Part shown: piece by piece, positions 1 to 12,200 of the stretch
Position numbering within the stretch: position 1 is the first letter of the stretch
Layout of the letters: the number at the start of each line of letters is the position of its first letter
Assembly (NCBI GenBank): GCA_947069175.1
Contig: CAMTDV010000017.1
Location: forward strand, 35,907,126-35,971,125
Reading direction: 5' to 3'
DNA length: 64,000 nucleotides
Source of the DNA: Scalesia atractyloides
Taxonomy: Eukaryota > Streptophyta > Magnoliopsida > Asterales > Asteraceae
The notes under the pieces: model-generated
The model's input: the letters and a program-made list of their open reading frames with translations, nothing else
Database searches by the model: none
What the model was told of the DNA's origin: nothing
Made by a program: the position numbers and the translations under genes

Positions 1-2096
1 ATACTTGCTTAGAAACAAATCCTAAGTGAAATTTTTAAATATGTTGCTATGTGAAGTGGGTTTTTGATTATATGATGAAATTGGTGATATATGAGTGTTT
101 ATGATCATCATACTTGTATGTATGTGTAAGTTACTTGAACAAATTAGAGATTCGAGTAAGTTCATACATGACTTGAAATGGGTTTTGTATAATATGATGA
201 AATTGATGTTATGTCAATGTTAATAGGTGCTTGAAATCATGTTGTCTACTAGTTTATATGTAGAACTTGATTATATTAGGTATTCATATAAATGTCTAGT
301 AATATGATGAAATGGGTTTTACATAGAAATGAAAACTCTTAGTTTCTAGCATAATAAATGGATAAATTAGCATTGATAATTGAAAGCTAAGTTACCTAGA
401 TGTTGATAACCACTCGAACTCGTCAAAGTGAAAGAAATGATATGAATTTGATTGGGAATTTAGTTAAAATGGTAGCCTAAAAATAACACCTACCGGGTAT
501 TTGATGAAATGCCTAAGTGAGTTCGTTGAACCTATTTGTGCATTTGCATATGTTAATAGGCAGTTGACTTTTAAAAGTCAAACTAACCTATAATAAGATC
601 CAATAGTAATTTTGATATAAAATGCGTAGGTAGGATAGTCGTGATAAATGATGACTAATCTAACCATCTTGTGAATGATAAATGATAGTTTGACGCTTAA
701 CAAGCTAGGTGGAAGCTTGGGAAGAAATGGGTTAAACGGATCAAATACGAGGAAAAACATAATCGGATGCAAGGTAAGTAAAACTTGCACCCTTCCAGTA
801 GAATACCTACTTATTGTATTGGTTAAAAACAAGGTGAATTAGTATTTGAAATATGACGTTCTGACGCGAAACGATTCGAGTCTAAATAAGTGAAAATGGT
901 AAAAAAACCATATTTGATGGTAAAAAGGGTAAAACAGTAATTTGGCCAGGTGAGTTTTGAAAAGTTATCTTATGGTGTAAACCATAATGGGTAAAGAGTA
1001 AAATGATAAACTAGTCACGAGTTGACAGATAAATAATTATTTTTGAAAGGACACCCTAGGGCGTAAGCCATAATGGGTCAAACGAATAAAGAAAAGACTT
1101 TTAAGTAATATGATCATATGGCAAAACGGGCTAAATTGGTGAGATGGAAAATAAACAACATCTCACAAAGATAAAATGGTAATTTAGGACAAACGGGTCA
1201 AAATGGTGATGTTATCACCATTTGACAATAATGACTAATGGTTGCTTGTCGAGTTTTGTGCTCACAGTAAGAATAGCGTATGGCTTACATTGTTTTTAAT
1301 TAGCAATTTATAATGCAAGGTATTAAAACGGGTCAACGCTATGATCCGAGCCAGGTATGTGTAATGGGTCAAACTCTCAATGAGGACTTAAGGTCCAAAG
1401 AGAGTTAATCGAGTCATGGGTGGACATTGGATTACCTAAAGTGAGGTATATCAAATAATTTAAATTGGAGAATATCATGTTCTTAGGAACAAAATGATTT
1501 TAAATAGAATATGGGTTAAAAAGTGCCCACTTGGTCAAAACAAGCTTTTAAAAGTCCTTCGTAGTTACGAGGACTAATAGTGACCAAAATGCCAAAGAAT
1601 GACGAACTGGGCAAACGACCCTTAAGGTTAGTTTAAAAGTGAGTTTATAATTGAGTAAACCATTTCGGTAGTTTAAAAGTGAAAGGCATAAGCCTTTTTG
1701 GTTTAATGCCTCCTAACGGGTCTTTTTCGTAAATTGTCAATCCGAAGGGTAGAATTCGAAATATATGATTTTACTATAACAAATCCACCACAAATATAGT
1801 TGTGGTGGAAGATAAATAGAAGTCTTAGTGTGGAAATAGGAGGTGAGGAAAGAATGAGTGAGATTTAAGCTTAAATGTTTAAATCCCTTAACGGGTCAAA
1901 ATAAATATGCGCATAAACTGGATAATGATTGCGTAATCCATAAAATTTATGAACCCGGGTTGAGGGTTTTGGGTTAAGTACGTAGACAAACGTTTTACGG
2001 TCATTTAGAAACAAGTTTGAAGCGAAACGGATGAGTATTCGTGAAGTTACGGAACTTTTCGTAAAAAGGGGCAAGTTCGGAAAATCTGCAGCTTAG

Positions 2097-2198
2097 TTGT
2101 CGTAAGCTACGACAACCTGCCATAGGTTACGGCAGGGAGCTGCTGTTAAAAACAGCCAGAAGCAGCCGTAAGCTAGGCAATGAGCCATAGCTTACGGC
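2097..2198. repeat. Cluster of four short dyads of the GTCGTAAGCTACGAC type
   Basis: Four near-palindromes follow each other: TTGTCGTAAGCTACGACAA at 2097-2115 (8-bp perfect arms), one with arms CCTGCC/GGCAGG at about 2116-2136, and two at 2165-2198. The last two also pair with each other: GCCGTAAGCTA at 2165-2175 is the exact reverse complement of TAGCTTACGGC at 2188-2198, giving an 11-bp stem. Function is unknown. Confidence 0.75.
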
Positions 2199-2481
2199 AG
2201 GCAGATTTGCAAAATGTTGATTTTGTTAATTTTTGGCATTCGGGCTTTATTGGATATGTTATAAACTCCTTATAACTAACGTATTTTATGATTTATGAAA
2301 TATAGGTAATGGTTTGAAGCACCGGACGACGATCAAGCATAACGAAGAACCGTACACGGTCAAAGATCAAACTTCCGCATGTTGGTTTAGTTGTTTACGA
2401 AACGCAACAACAATAACAAGTCGAAATGTTTTAATGTTTATGAAGTTTTATGAAACTCGAAAATATGTACGGATGTGTATT

Positions 2482-2483
<2 letters not shown>

Positions 2484-2523
<40 letters not shown>

Positions 2524-2526
2524 ATA
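2484..2526. repeat. (TA)n microsatellite
   Basis: About 43 bp of nearly pure TA repeat with one interruption, just inside the end of the LTR-like sequence. Confidence 0.95.
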
Positions 2527-2572
2527 AATGCAAAAAAATATAAAATTTAGTTAATTAAGTAAGGGTCTTACA

Positions 2573-3548
2573 ATAAAAATGGAGGTGTTGCCTAACAGAG
2601 TTACAAGTGGTCATGGACCATGGTGAAAATGAATAAGAATTACAAAAGAGGATGGTTGTTACTCGTAGATGACAAAAACCATAAGAGCCGAAAACCATAA
2701 GAGCGAACCAAACGGGTCATTCGTGGTCTGTAGGGTCATAAACTAATTAACGAACATGTAAGACCAATGTATAAGTGACCTGTGGGGTCGTAGAAGCTGA
2801 GGTGTTGTCCCAAGTTACCCATCATGATTTTGATCGTGTTGGGGAAAATGATAAGAAACCTTGTTAATGATTTAGCTACTCATGATTGTGTGAAACGATG
2901 AAGAAACACAGAAATTGGAAGTACCAAACATGATTATGATGATAAAATGGTCTTGTCACTAGAGTTTTATCTTCTAATCTCGTTCCCAGCCTTCCAATGT
3001 GAGTGTATACAAAAAACAACCAGAGAAATCACTTAGAAAACTCGTTAAAAACCATTTAGAACCATAAAAACCCGCCAATTCAGAGTAAATACGCTGACCC
3101 CTTGAATATATGCTAGTCCTTATGCTGGTGTGCTCCGTTTACGATGAAACAATTGTGTAAATACGCTAACTCAGAGTAAATACGCTGATCTAGTGTAAAT
3201 ATTAGCTAAGGTTAAAAAAACAAAAACAAAAAAGTTTTTTTTTCTTATGTTTAACATTTCCATTCAAATGTTTTTATTGCTAATCGTTTGGGTGAAATTG
3301 TATGATAGGTAACTACGAAGTTAAGATCCCAGATGAAGATTAAGCCACGTCAAGAACCGAATACATTCCGAATGCTCGTTAACTTCCGCTTTTGTTAATA
3401 TGTTTTTGAAATGTAAAACCTATGGACTTGTATTTTGAATTGAATCATTGCTACCTTGTGTAGTTTATGTTTTAAAACCATGTAATCTTTTGTTCAAATA
3501 GTTCGTATAAAATGCAAACTTTATGTATTTATTGAGACGGGTCTTACA
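2573..3548. repeat. Second LTR-like end of a related Gypsy family
   Basis: No gene. The segment closes with ACGGGTCTTACA at 3548, the same terminal word as the sequence ending at 2572. Both share an AACTTCCGC word followed by AT-rich sequence in their last 250 bp, so they look like related LTRs. A short word (tcagagtaaatacgctga) recurs at about 3081 and 3171. The left boundary is not identified; part of 2573-3300 may be internal element sequence. Confidence 0.3.
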
Positions 3549-4255
3549 TAACGCGTTATGAATTACACTGTATAACTAATGATGATACATGGGTCACTCT
3601 AAAATTATGAAAATATTCGATTCCGGTGCGTGATTGTAATATATTTGTAGGAACCATTCTTATATAAAATAAGCAAAACAATTTAATCGAATAAAAATAC
3701 CAAAATATAAAGGGAAGCATCGAATTAGAATTACGAACTAAAACTGAGATAAAGAAAATACAAAACATTTAGTTATTTATCGTTTTGATTTGTTCATCTT
3801 CAACTTTTTTTCACTTGATTTGAATCCGGTTTTCTAAATGTTGTTTTAATTTCTAACAATGTTTGATATTCTTTATTTGTTTTTAAAAAAAATGTTCTTA
3901 CCCTTTCTCTTTCAATGTAGAGGAAAGTTGAATTCAAGTATGACTATTTGTTTTGATTCGTTAGGTAGAAGAAAAAAAGACCAAAACGATTTCGTAACGC
4001 CCTGATAAAATCCCACATCGGTGGACATGATAGATATTGGGTATATAGAATATGTGCGCCCTAAGATATACCCAACACCTTTAAGTACATTGATTTTAAT
4101 GAAATAATAACTCCACTTTTTGTCATTTGATAGTTTGTGGACGGACAACAAATTAACCAGAGTGTTGTTATTGAACGTTTTTTGAAAATTTCTTTTCACT
4201 ATATTTGTGAAAGGCCAAACTCTTGCACACTTAACTCCATATTTTGTTATTATCA
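3549..4255. other. AT-rich intergenic DNA, no gene seen
   Basis: I see no domain-bearing ORF on either strand. A TCCCACATCGG word near 4010 is common near the start of some plant LTRs and TRIM elements, but no matching end was found. The 146-codon minus-strand frame at 3912-4352 has no recognisable feature and runs into the neighbouring MITE and solo LTR. Confidence 0.4.
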
Positions 4256-4263
4256 CTTTTATG

Positions 4264-6605
4264 TAGGGGTGAGCATATATCGGGTCGGACCGAAAATTCG
4301 GACGTTGGTGGGGTGAGTATGGTTTTGATATACTTTTAAGTACTTTTATCAAGTTTTAAATTTATAAAACACAATATAACACTATCACTCTCTATAATAC
4401 GTTAGGGCAAGTGCACCCATCATTGGCGTAGTATAGTGATAGTAAGATACTGAGGTCGTCCAAGGACACAAGAGCTTTTAATACCAGAATATCGTCGAAG
4501 TCTAGTTTAATTGAATTTTGAGAAAAGATTTTTAATAAACTAAATAAAGAAAGAAACTAAAGTAATAAAAGAAACAAATAGACAAGATAGAATCACTTGG
4601 TTCCGACTCGTCACTTATGTATCCTTTGATGATTTACGCACTTTGGAATTTTTAAGAGATTATCTTAGTTATAGTGGCATGTCCCTCTTTTGGAGGCAAT
4701 GCTACCCTCATCCATATTGGTCTGAATCAGCAGGGATACAGTCCCATAAGGCCGAAATATTGAAACATAACTAAGTAAGTTATTAATGCAAAATGTGGCA
4801 TGTCCCTCTTTTGGAGGCAACGCTACCCTCGGCCATATTGGTCTGAGTTATCAGGGATATAGTCCCGCAAGGCCGTAAGTTTTAATAGTAGTTTATTTAT
4901 AAGGGACTCAAGTCGTTCTTACTTCCCCCTATTTGATGTATCTGCATCAAAAGAAGTCCTAATAAGCTTGAATCAAGTTCTTGCAGGATCTATACACTAA
5001 ACGAGACAAGAACTTTAACCATACCACCCTTCTAACCCCCTTCCAGGCAGTTAACGCTTTTTATATAGACCATAAAGACACGGATGAGTGAATCAACGAA
5101 ACATGAAGAGATGATAGAATAAAGTTCACTTTCAATATAAAAAAATGGATATTAAAGTCATTAATACAAATCCAATTAAAAAGTTAACTAAAGATTGGGA
5201 ATCAAAAGTAATACATAAAATAACTTGTCTTCACCAAGTGATGTAAGAGATTAGCCAAGCATGGCATTTGTTTGACAAAAACTCTTACGATCAATCTTGG
5301 ATCCCGAGAACTACACACACTCTAAAGATGGATGATGGATGAATGTGGTGGGTGATGGTTGTATTTTAGTGGTGGAGTGGTGGCAGGTGTGAGAGAAGTA
5401 GTTTGACAAGTGATGGTTTGAAATGGAGCCAAGCACCCTTACTTATAGCTGGAAGCAGACTGTTCACACGACCCCGTGCCCTTCTTCTTCTCTGTCTTCA
5501 TTAAATGAGCTTGTTAATCCGGATGCTTGGACGGCCCCGTGTGTCACTGACACGGCCCCGTGGCCATTGTACTTGTTGTATTATCCAAGATTTGCATATC
5601 TGGGAGTTGACCACGGCCCCATGTCTATTGTCTGCTTCTGTTTATCTTCTTCTTTTTAGAACCTTGAGTGGGGCACGACCCCATGCCTTGGTGGCACGGC
5701 CCCGTGCTTGTCTTTTGATTCGTTGTTTATGGTCGTGGGGTTAAGGTCGGGGGGTTGGTATGGTGTATCAACTTTCCTTCTTTTGTATTCATCCTGGTTT
5801 TCGCCGTTAATTTGTTCCTTTTGTACATTTAAGCTCTTTTAATACTGAAAATCAAAAGTATACAAAGAAACACCCTTTTTCCAATATTAGTACTAAAAAT
5901 GGTTGATATTATACCTTATTTGATATAATTTATATGTTGCATATTAATACCCGAGCACTGAACCCTAAGATCACAGAAACCGAACCGATACTTGGTAAGT
6001 AGGTATTCATTTCACAACTGGTTTTCATCCCATTTCTGATTCAGGTCGGTTTCGGTCCAAGAACCTAAGTTAACCAGAAACAATCAATTAACGACTGAAA
6101 TATTAAAAACTAGAATGGGCCCACCCCAAGTGGGTGGCCTGTAATGTAGATAATTACGGATATAGTAATGACGACATTTAGATAGAATATTTTTTTATAC
6201 TTTTCAAGTTCTAAACGATAGAACTTTCAATCTGCTATCACTAATGTAATTTGGTTGTAATCGATTAATTAATTTTTTCAATTGTTTGTTGCTTTCATCA
6301 AACATGTACATGTTCTTCTAATCAATCAATAAACAAATACAAATTACAATTAGATTGTAAATAATAGAATCATCGATGTATACAAATGCAACAATAGAAA
6401 AAATGGAACAAAATTTGGTGTAATTTGGAACGAAATTCATTGGGTTTGGTGTTATGATAATCAGGTTTTTATTTGGTGAAAACCAATTTACATGAATGCT
6501 GCTGGAACCGATACCCGAGATCTCTTTTAGGGTAGGTCTCTGGTTCTTTAATTTCACTATCCTCGGTTTCGGGTTGGGTTGGTTGCTAGACTTTGCTCAC
6601 CCCTA
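4264..6605. mobile_element. hAT-like MITE split by a solo LTR
   Basis: The ends are inverted copies: TAGGGGTGAGCA at 4264 and TGCTCACCCCTA ending at 6605. They are flanked by an 8-bp duplication with one mismatch, cttttatg at 4256-4263 and cttttatt at 6606-6613. CAGGGGTG/TAGGGGTG-type termini with 8-bp TSDs are typical of hAT-derived MITEs. The left part (4264 to about 4308) and right part (about 5951-6605) contain 'gggtcggaccgaa'-like words and are separated by about 1.6 kb of LTR, so the MITE was about 700 bp before that insertion. No transposase is present. Confidence 0.7.
4309..5950 (-). repeat. Solo LTR of the Athila/Tat-like family
   Basis: This sequence aligns from end to end with the LTR pair at 28730-30416 and 34384-36078. 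Shared landmarks are AGTTTTAAATTTATAAA near the start, the GTGCACCCATC and CGTAGTATAG words, duplicated 'cccctctttt-gaggc' blocks, CACGGCCCCGTG dyads at about 5465-5715, and an AT-rich tail ending near 'gatataatttatatg'. It is clearly more diverged than those two are from each other, and no internal element sequence is attached. That fits a solo LTR left by recombination or deletion. I found no clean 5-bp TSD. ORFs of about 78 codons inside it arise from the GC-rich dyads. Confidence 0.75.
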
Positions 6606-6622
6606 CTTTTATTTAATATACA

Positions 6623-7090
6623 GGGGTGTGCAATAACCGAATCGTTAACCAAAACCGAACCGAAAACCGACAAAACCAAACTGAAATTAACCGAAACCGA
6701 ATTAACCGAAAGTCGGTAAACGGATATTTTATATACCATCGGTTAACCGAAATTAACCGAACCGAACCATTCATTTTTATATATTTCTAGCTTTTATACC
6801 TCCATTTCATGTATTTCATGTTTTATACTTTCACTTCATGTAACAATACCTTCATTTCATTTAATTATATGTCCATTTCATGTATTTAAACATCTATTTC
6901 ATGCATTTATACCTCCATTTTATTTATTTATACATCCATTTTATGTATTTATACATCTGTTTCATGTATTTATACATCCATTATATGTATTTCTAAGCAA
7001 AAAATTTAGCCCTTGTTTGAATTGGTTATTAACCAAAAATTAACCGAACCAAACCTGAAACCGACAAATTAACCGAACCGTGCACACCCC
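6623..7090. mobile_element. MITE with TGCACACCCC termini
   Basis: The ends GGGGTGTGCA at 6623 and TGCACACCCC ending at 7090 are perfect inverted repeats. They are flanked by a direct repeat, taataTACA (6614-6622 and 7091-7099). The exact split between TIR and TSD is ambiguous by 1-2 bases (7-9 bp TSD). The termini suggest a hAT-type MITE. Both arms are rich in 'aaccgaaccgaa' words, and the centre is a minisatellite. It lies directly beside the TSD of the previous MITE. Confidence 0.7.
6775..6998. repeat. Minisatellite of about 21 bp units
   Basis: About ten imperfect copies of a unit like 'tatttatacatccatttcatg' occupy the centre of the MITE at 6623-7090. The right-hand copies are the most regular. 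Confidence 0.85.
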
Positions 7091-7125
7091 TAATATACAC
7101 TATGACATTAATATGGTATATTATA

Positions 7126-8365
7126 AAATAAATTGTAGTTTTACACAATGTGTTTGATACTTGGTGTCATCTTTACACCCTATTTTGAAATTCGTCATTT
7201 TTACGCATTCCAAATTGCATCGGTGTTGGACCCTGTCCTCTGATGACATCATAAATCTGTTTAGTTTAATGTGAAATGACAGTTATAAACTTTCATTTTT
7301 ACACCCTTTTGTATCTAATAACTGAGGTTATATATATTTCACTGTTATAAAATGATTCAGGTGGTTAGATAGAATGATTCATACAGTTTATTCAGATGGA
7401 GATTCATGATCTAAATTAGGATTAGGGTTTTCATGAAATTAGGGTTTTCGACATGATCGTCAGGTGTTGATGATGGCGGTTGAATTGAAATAGGAGATTC
7501 GTGATCTGACATGGGGTTGGGGTTGTTGATGGTCGAATTGAAGCAGAGGTTCCTGGTGGCCTTCGACGTGTTCTAGCGGTGGAGGTGACAATAGAAGTGG
7601 AGGCTCCTGGTGGCTTGTGGTAGCGAGAGTTTTCCAGTGGTTGTAGCAGCGAAAAGTTTTCCGGCGTTTGTGGCAGCGAAGAAGGTGAAACGGAGTTTGT
7701 GAATTAGTGGTTTAGGTATTCAGTTAGTACTGGCGAAAACGGAGGTTTCTTTTGGCCTTCGAGGTGTTATGGCGGAGGTGGTTGTCGGTGGTGGGGTGAG
7801 TTTTCCGATGGTTATGGTGGCGAATAAGGCGAAATTGAGGTTTTGAATTGGTGGTGGTCTAGGTATTTACGTGGTAAAGAATGTGACAGAACAGAGGGCT
7901 GATGCGGTGGAATAGTGATCGATGGTTGGTAGTTGCCGTTTTCTGGTTGTTCATGTAGTGAAACCAGAGTGAAGATGGGGGTGTTGAAGCTATAAGGTGA
8001 AGTTGTGTTATGGTGGGTGGCAGTGATGGCGATAGTAGTGGGGAAGATGATATGCAAGTGAAATATGGTGGTTGGGTAGTGGTTGTTGAATAGTTCACCG
8101 GAAAAGAGAATTAACGTTTATGCGTGAATGAAAGGGTGTAAAAGCGAACACGATAAGAAAAGGAGAGGTGGGTAACTTATATGAGTAAGTAAAGTAGGTG
8201 AAATGACAATTTTGCCTTGGACCGTTAGTGAATAACGTTAACATTGAATGACGTTAAGGTGTAGGGTCCAACATTGATGCATTTTGGAAACGAAAGGGTG
8301 TAAAGTTGATGAATTTTCAAAATAGGGTGTAAAGTTGACACAAGGTGTAAAATTGCACTTTACTC
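7126..8365. mobile_element. MULE-like non-autonomous element with long TIRs
   Basis: The first and last ~100 bp are inverted copies: both carry TTTACACCCTATTTTGAAA and, further in, GTTGGACCCT. Flanking 9-mers tatattata (7117-7125) and tatagtata (8366-8374) match at 8 of 9 positions; 9-bp duplication plus long TIRs is the Mutator-like pattern. The interior (about 7380-8110) is GC-richer and full of GGTGG words; read on the minus strand it looks like a captured 5'UTR/low-complexity sequence. The minus-strand frames of about 80 codons there are Ser/Thr/Pro-rich without a domain. No transposase. Confidence 0.75.
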
Positions 8366-8543
8366 TATAGTATATTAACAAGTATTTAAGACCCACGTGT
8401 TGTGGCGTGACATTTAACTGAACAAAAATTAGACGTAAACATGTTGAACGACTCGCGTATGTTGTGGCGTGTTAACTCGTCGAATTTAGGTTGAAGCATA
8501 ATATTATTGTAGAAAAGAATAACTAATTTTATAAAGTATAGTT

Positions 8544-9234
8544 TGTTAGGATCTGAGTTTGACTTGATTGTATTGTTTTAAACAAATTAATAATAAAAGA
8601 AGATAAGACATACAATACCTTGCAGCAGAATGAAATTTAAAACTTTGTAACACAATCAAGGAGAGATTAGCTTTCAACATAAAATGTTTTCATTACTCAA
8701 AAGATTGAACAATTACAAGTAAATACATGCATGAATCACTAACTCCCCCTCAGACCGAGCTCACATAGATTTGTTCGTACAAGATGTGTGTGTGTGTGTG
8801 TGTGAGCTACATAGAGCAGCATATGCACTGTCTATTTATAATACGAATCCCTAACCTCTATGGCATCGTTGCTGACGTCACCAAGACAATGACATCTAAC
8901 AACCCTAACAAACTTTAAATACTGCTAATGTTATCCTCTGTTACTTTGATAAAAACACTGATGATGCTATCCATTGATAAGCTCAACCACTGATGAAGCT
9001 TTATCAGATTTTCTTCAAAGGGTGATCAGACCTTTGACTTTATCAGTGGTTTGGTCTTCAACAGTCTTTATAAACCAACAGAGCTTAGCACTGGGCAGAT
9101 ATTAGAGCCATCAGATGTTAGATATCTTGCCATTGAAAGATAAGTGAATCAAAGTACTGCTTGTCCTGGATCATTTTGTACAGACCTGTTTTGGCTTTCT
9201 ATCATCTGTTCTTTTGTAGGGTTCAATCCCAACA
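8544..9234 (-). repeat. 3' LTR of Copia element A
   Basis: This 691-bp LTR is paired with 26986-27722. A TATA-like box (TATAAATA on the minus strand, 8833-8840) and a GT microsatellite (about 8786-8803) are visible. The polypurine tract abuts its right edge at 9235-9256. Confidence 0.9.
8833..8840 (-). promoter_or_regulatory. TATA box of the element A 3' LTR
   Basis: The minus strand reads TATAAATA. The 5' LTR has the same box at 27305-27312, where it would drive the element's own transcript. Confidence 0.6.
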
Positions 9235-9256
9235 ATCTCCCCTAGAACAGATGATG
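9235..9256 (-). other. Polypurine tract of element A
   Basis: On the minus strand the sequence next to the 3' LTR reads CTAGGGGAGAT, the plus-strand primer tract of the retrotransposon. It matches the CCAGGGGGAGAT tract of element B. Confidence 0.75.
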
Positions 9257-9282
9257 CCGAAACTCTTCCTTATTTATGATCT

Positions 9283-12200
9283 TTATTCTCTCATCAGTTT
9301 TTCCCTGATTTGTCCTTTGAACCGTAGTTCAAAGTTCTGGGAATTTTCATCATCTTCATCCCTACACAGTTGAAGTTCCAAAAGCTCTTGGAGGTCAGCT
9401 ACACCCAGGCCTAGTGCATCCTCCCTTGATATATTTTCAACTTTCCCATTGGACTTGAGCAAGGTCAGTACATGGGTCTTTTTGTCAGACATCCATTTTA
9501 GTATTTTTGAGTTCAATGGGTTTCTTGGGAGAAGTTTTATTTATGATGAGTTTGGGAATGGTGAACTGCTTGATAGCCTTTTGACAGTTTCAGCAGATTG
9601 AGCTTGAGGCTTTAATGAAACATCATCCAATTCATGCAAATGTTTATTTTTGTTGGCCTGTTATCTTCCTCATCCATCTGTAACTGCCTTTTTCTTTATT
9701 TAAGGCTTGAATGGGCGCTTCTAAGGCAAGATATGCACTGTAATCTTTAAACCTGTTCCAATCTGGTGCATTCTTCCTCATTTGAGGATCTTTCTTCATC
9801 CTTTCACATTTGTATGCTTCTTGTTTGAGAGCTGTGATAGGCCAGTCTTTGAACTGCTGCTCATATGCTTGATATGGTTTGTTTCTCATGAAAAGTTCTA
9901 TGAGATCTTTCCTTAGCTCCTTTTGAAGGTCAGCATTAGGTGGTAAGTTTGACATCTTCTTGTTTAAGTCTCTTGCATAATCTTCCAGTTTCCTGACTTT
10001 GCTTAGCTCATGCTGCTCTAGTCTTGACAAGTAGGTGTTACCCTTCCCTTTTCCCTCTTCTTTTGCTATGTTTTTAGCTTGTCTAGCTTTCAATTTCAGA
10101 TACTCATCAATGTTTTTAGGAATTCTATAGCCATGAAGAGATGGAAAGGTTCTTTTGGATGGATTAACCTCTGTATAAAATTGTATCATTTCGTTTTGAA
10201 CTGCAGCCAGCTCCAGAGGATATGTTGTTTCCAGTGGTATGTTTCTAGAAGGGTTGTGACCAGTGGGTGATTGAGTAAGTGGGATTGATGTTGGTGATGA
10301 GAGAGTGATGAAAGGTCCTGGATTTGTTTGAATAAATGGTGAAGATGATAAAAGAGTATGTGCAGGTATATCATCATCATTCACCGTGACCTTTCTTTTT
10401 CTTGTATAAACTAATTTTGGTGAAGGAGTTTTTGTAGGAATTTGAGTTATAGGAATGAGTATTGATTTTGATGGAATTAACATCTGTTGTACCTTTGGTA
10501 GTATCAACATCTGTTGCAGTGGAAGATGGTAATAATGATGATGGCATTGTTTTCTGTTTTTTGTCAAGTGGTTGTTGAGATGAGAACATTGGTTTAGGAC
10601 TGTCAGTGGTTAACTTTTTGATACCAGCAGTGGTTTTGAGACCAATAGTGGTACCCTTTGCTTTTATCTCTAATTCTTTCAACTCCTTTTGCTCCTTTGT
10701 CAAACTCCTCTCTTTTTTCTCATTTTGAGTTTGAATGGTCCTCATTTTTGCACCTTCATCATCTGCTTGAATTTCCAGGGTTTCATCAACTCCCTTTTTC
10801 TTTTCTTTGATAGATGTTTCAACAGAAGTTACTAAGGGCCTTTTCAAAAAATCATTTTTCTCCCCCTTTTTGGCATCATCAACTCTTTCGAAGATAGGTG
10901 CAGGGGTAGTGTCAAACATTTTTGTGAGAGTTTCTTTAAGACTCTTAAGCTCGGCTTGAGTATTTTTATATCTTTCCTCAACCATGTTTATGAGCATTTG
11001 CACTTGTATTTCATGTTGGTGGTCAGCATGCTGGCGTTGTTGTTGAAGCAGAGGATATAACTGTCTTAATATTTCGGTGGTTTGAGGAACAGAGGGTTCA
11101 GCAGTGTTTTGAGACTTCGAAGATTCTAACATCTGTTGCAGCATATTTTTGATATCTGCCACAGATGCCTCAATTTTTGTAACTCTCGCCGTCAAATCTT
11201 TATATTTCAAATCATTACCCAATTTAATGGGATCATCTGATTTCCCACTAGAGGTGGTTGTATCAACCTTAGAGATAGGAGAAGTCTCCAAATTCTCATC
11301 AGCTGATGCCCATTTTTCTTGGTACTGGGGACTTCTTTCTAAAGCAGAGGGTTCCTTAGCAAACTTAACAGTGGTTTTAACACCAGCAGTGGTTACCAAG
11401 GTAGCCTTAGTAGAAATTGCCTTCAAGGGAGTCTTATTTATGAAACTACTGTCCAGATGTAGATTAGTGGATTCAACATCTGTAGTAGCTGCTCCACTTG
11501 AACTACCAACAAGAATTTGATGAAATTCAAATGGTGTAACCTCCTCAACTGTTTGTGGGATAGCCAATTAAATTTTATCAGAAACAACCATTGTGGAAGT
11601 TTTTCTCTCAGTAATGTGTTGGTGAGAGAAGCTGTTTTGTGTCTGACTTTCAATGACCTCAAACAGAGATACTTTTGTTGATGTTATTTGAGATGTGGGG
11701 AGTGATGTGGAAAAAGAATTTGCCCCGGGAGAAGGACAATTCAACAGACTCTCAAATGAGGGTAATGTTTCAAGTTGTGGAGTCCCTGTGCTTACAACAT
11801 ATTCCTTTTGAGAGGAATCATGAGGAGTTGTGGTTTTGAGTGGAGATTCTTCCAACTTTTGTGAGGAAGTAGCAACAGTGGTTTCTTGTGACATTTTTGT
11901 TGTCACAGGATTTACTTCTGGGATCTCATCTTCCAGAAGATCCTTTTTGGTAGGTTTGGTGGGCTTGGTGAATTTCTTTTTGGTCCTTTTGGTGATTTTT
12001 GGTGGGGGATGCACAGCAGTGGTTATGCTACTGTGGTCACTAAGAGCAGTGGGCTTAGCAGCTGAGGTCTGAGGAGTAGATGTGGACTCATCTAAATTTT
12101 GCTCAGACTCCCCTGCTTGTGTATTAGAAACTTTTGACTCTTTAGCCATAAGGCGAGTAAATGTTTCAGACATTAAGCTGTTTATTTGAAAGATACACCT

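Larger units (their letters stand above)
1..2572. repeat. LTR-like sequence of a Ty3/Gypsy-type element, cut by the window start
   Basis: No gene is visible. The stretch ends in GGGTCTTACA at 2572, the reverse complement of the TGTAAGACCC start common in Tekay-type plant LTRs, so this may be an LTR read on the minus strand. It repeatedly contains short 'gggtcaaa' words, palindromic CGTAAGCTACG dyads at 2097-2198 and a TA microsatellite near its end. A second sequence with the same ending closes at 3548. The other LTR end lies outside the window, so family and length are not established. Small ORFs here have no recognisable domain. Confidence 0.4.

Noticed and set aside
3912..4352. 146-codon minus-strand ORF
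   Set aside because: No recognisable motif; it crosses the MITE end and enters the solo LTR, so it cannot be one gene.
5423..5744. Two overlapping plus-strand ORFs of about 78 codons
   Set aside because: They lie inside the solo LTR and owe their length to GC-rich dyads; equivalent frames differ in the other LTR copies.
6785..6995. CRISPR-like array
   Set aside because: The repeats are contiguous and degenerate without unique spacers; it is a minisatellite in a plant MITE.
7812..8098. Overlapping minus-strand ORFs of about 80 codons, Ser/Thr/Pro-rich
   Set aside because: Low-complexity translation of GGTGG repeats within the MULE-like element; no start context or homologue.
11149..12072. 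Plus-strand ORFs of 123 and 80 codons
   Set aside because: Antisense shadows of the element A accessory ORF, which has homology to element B on the opposite strand.
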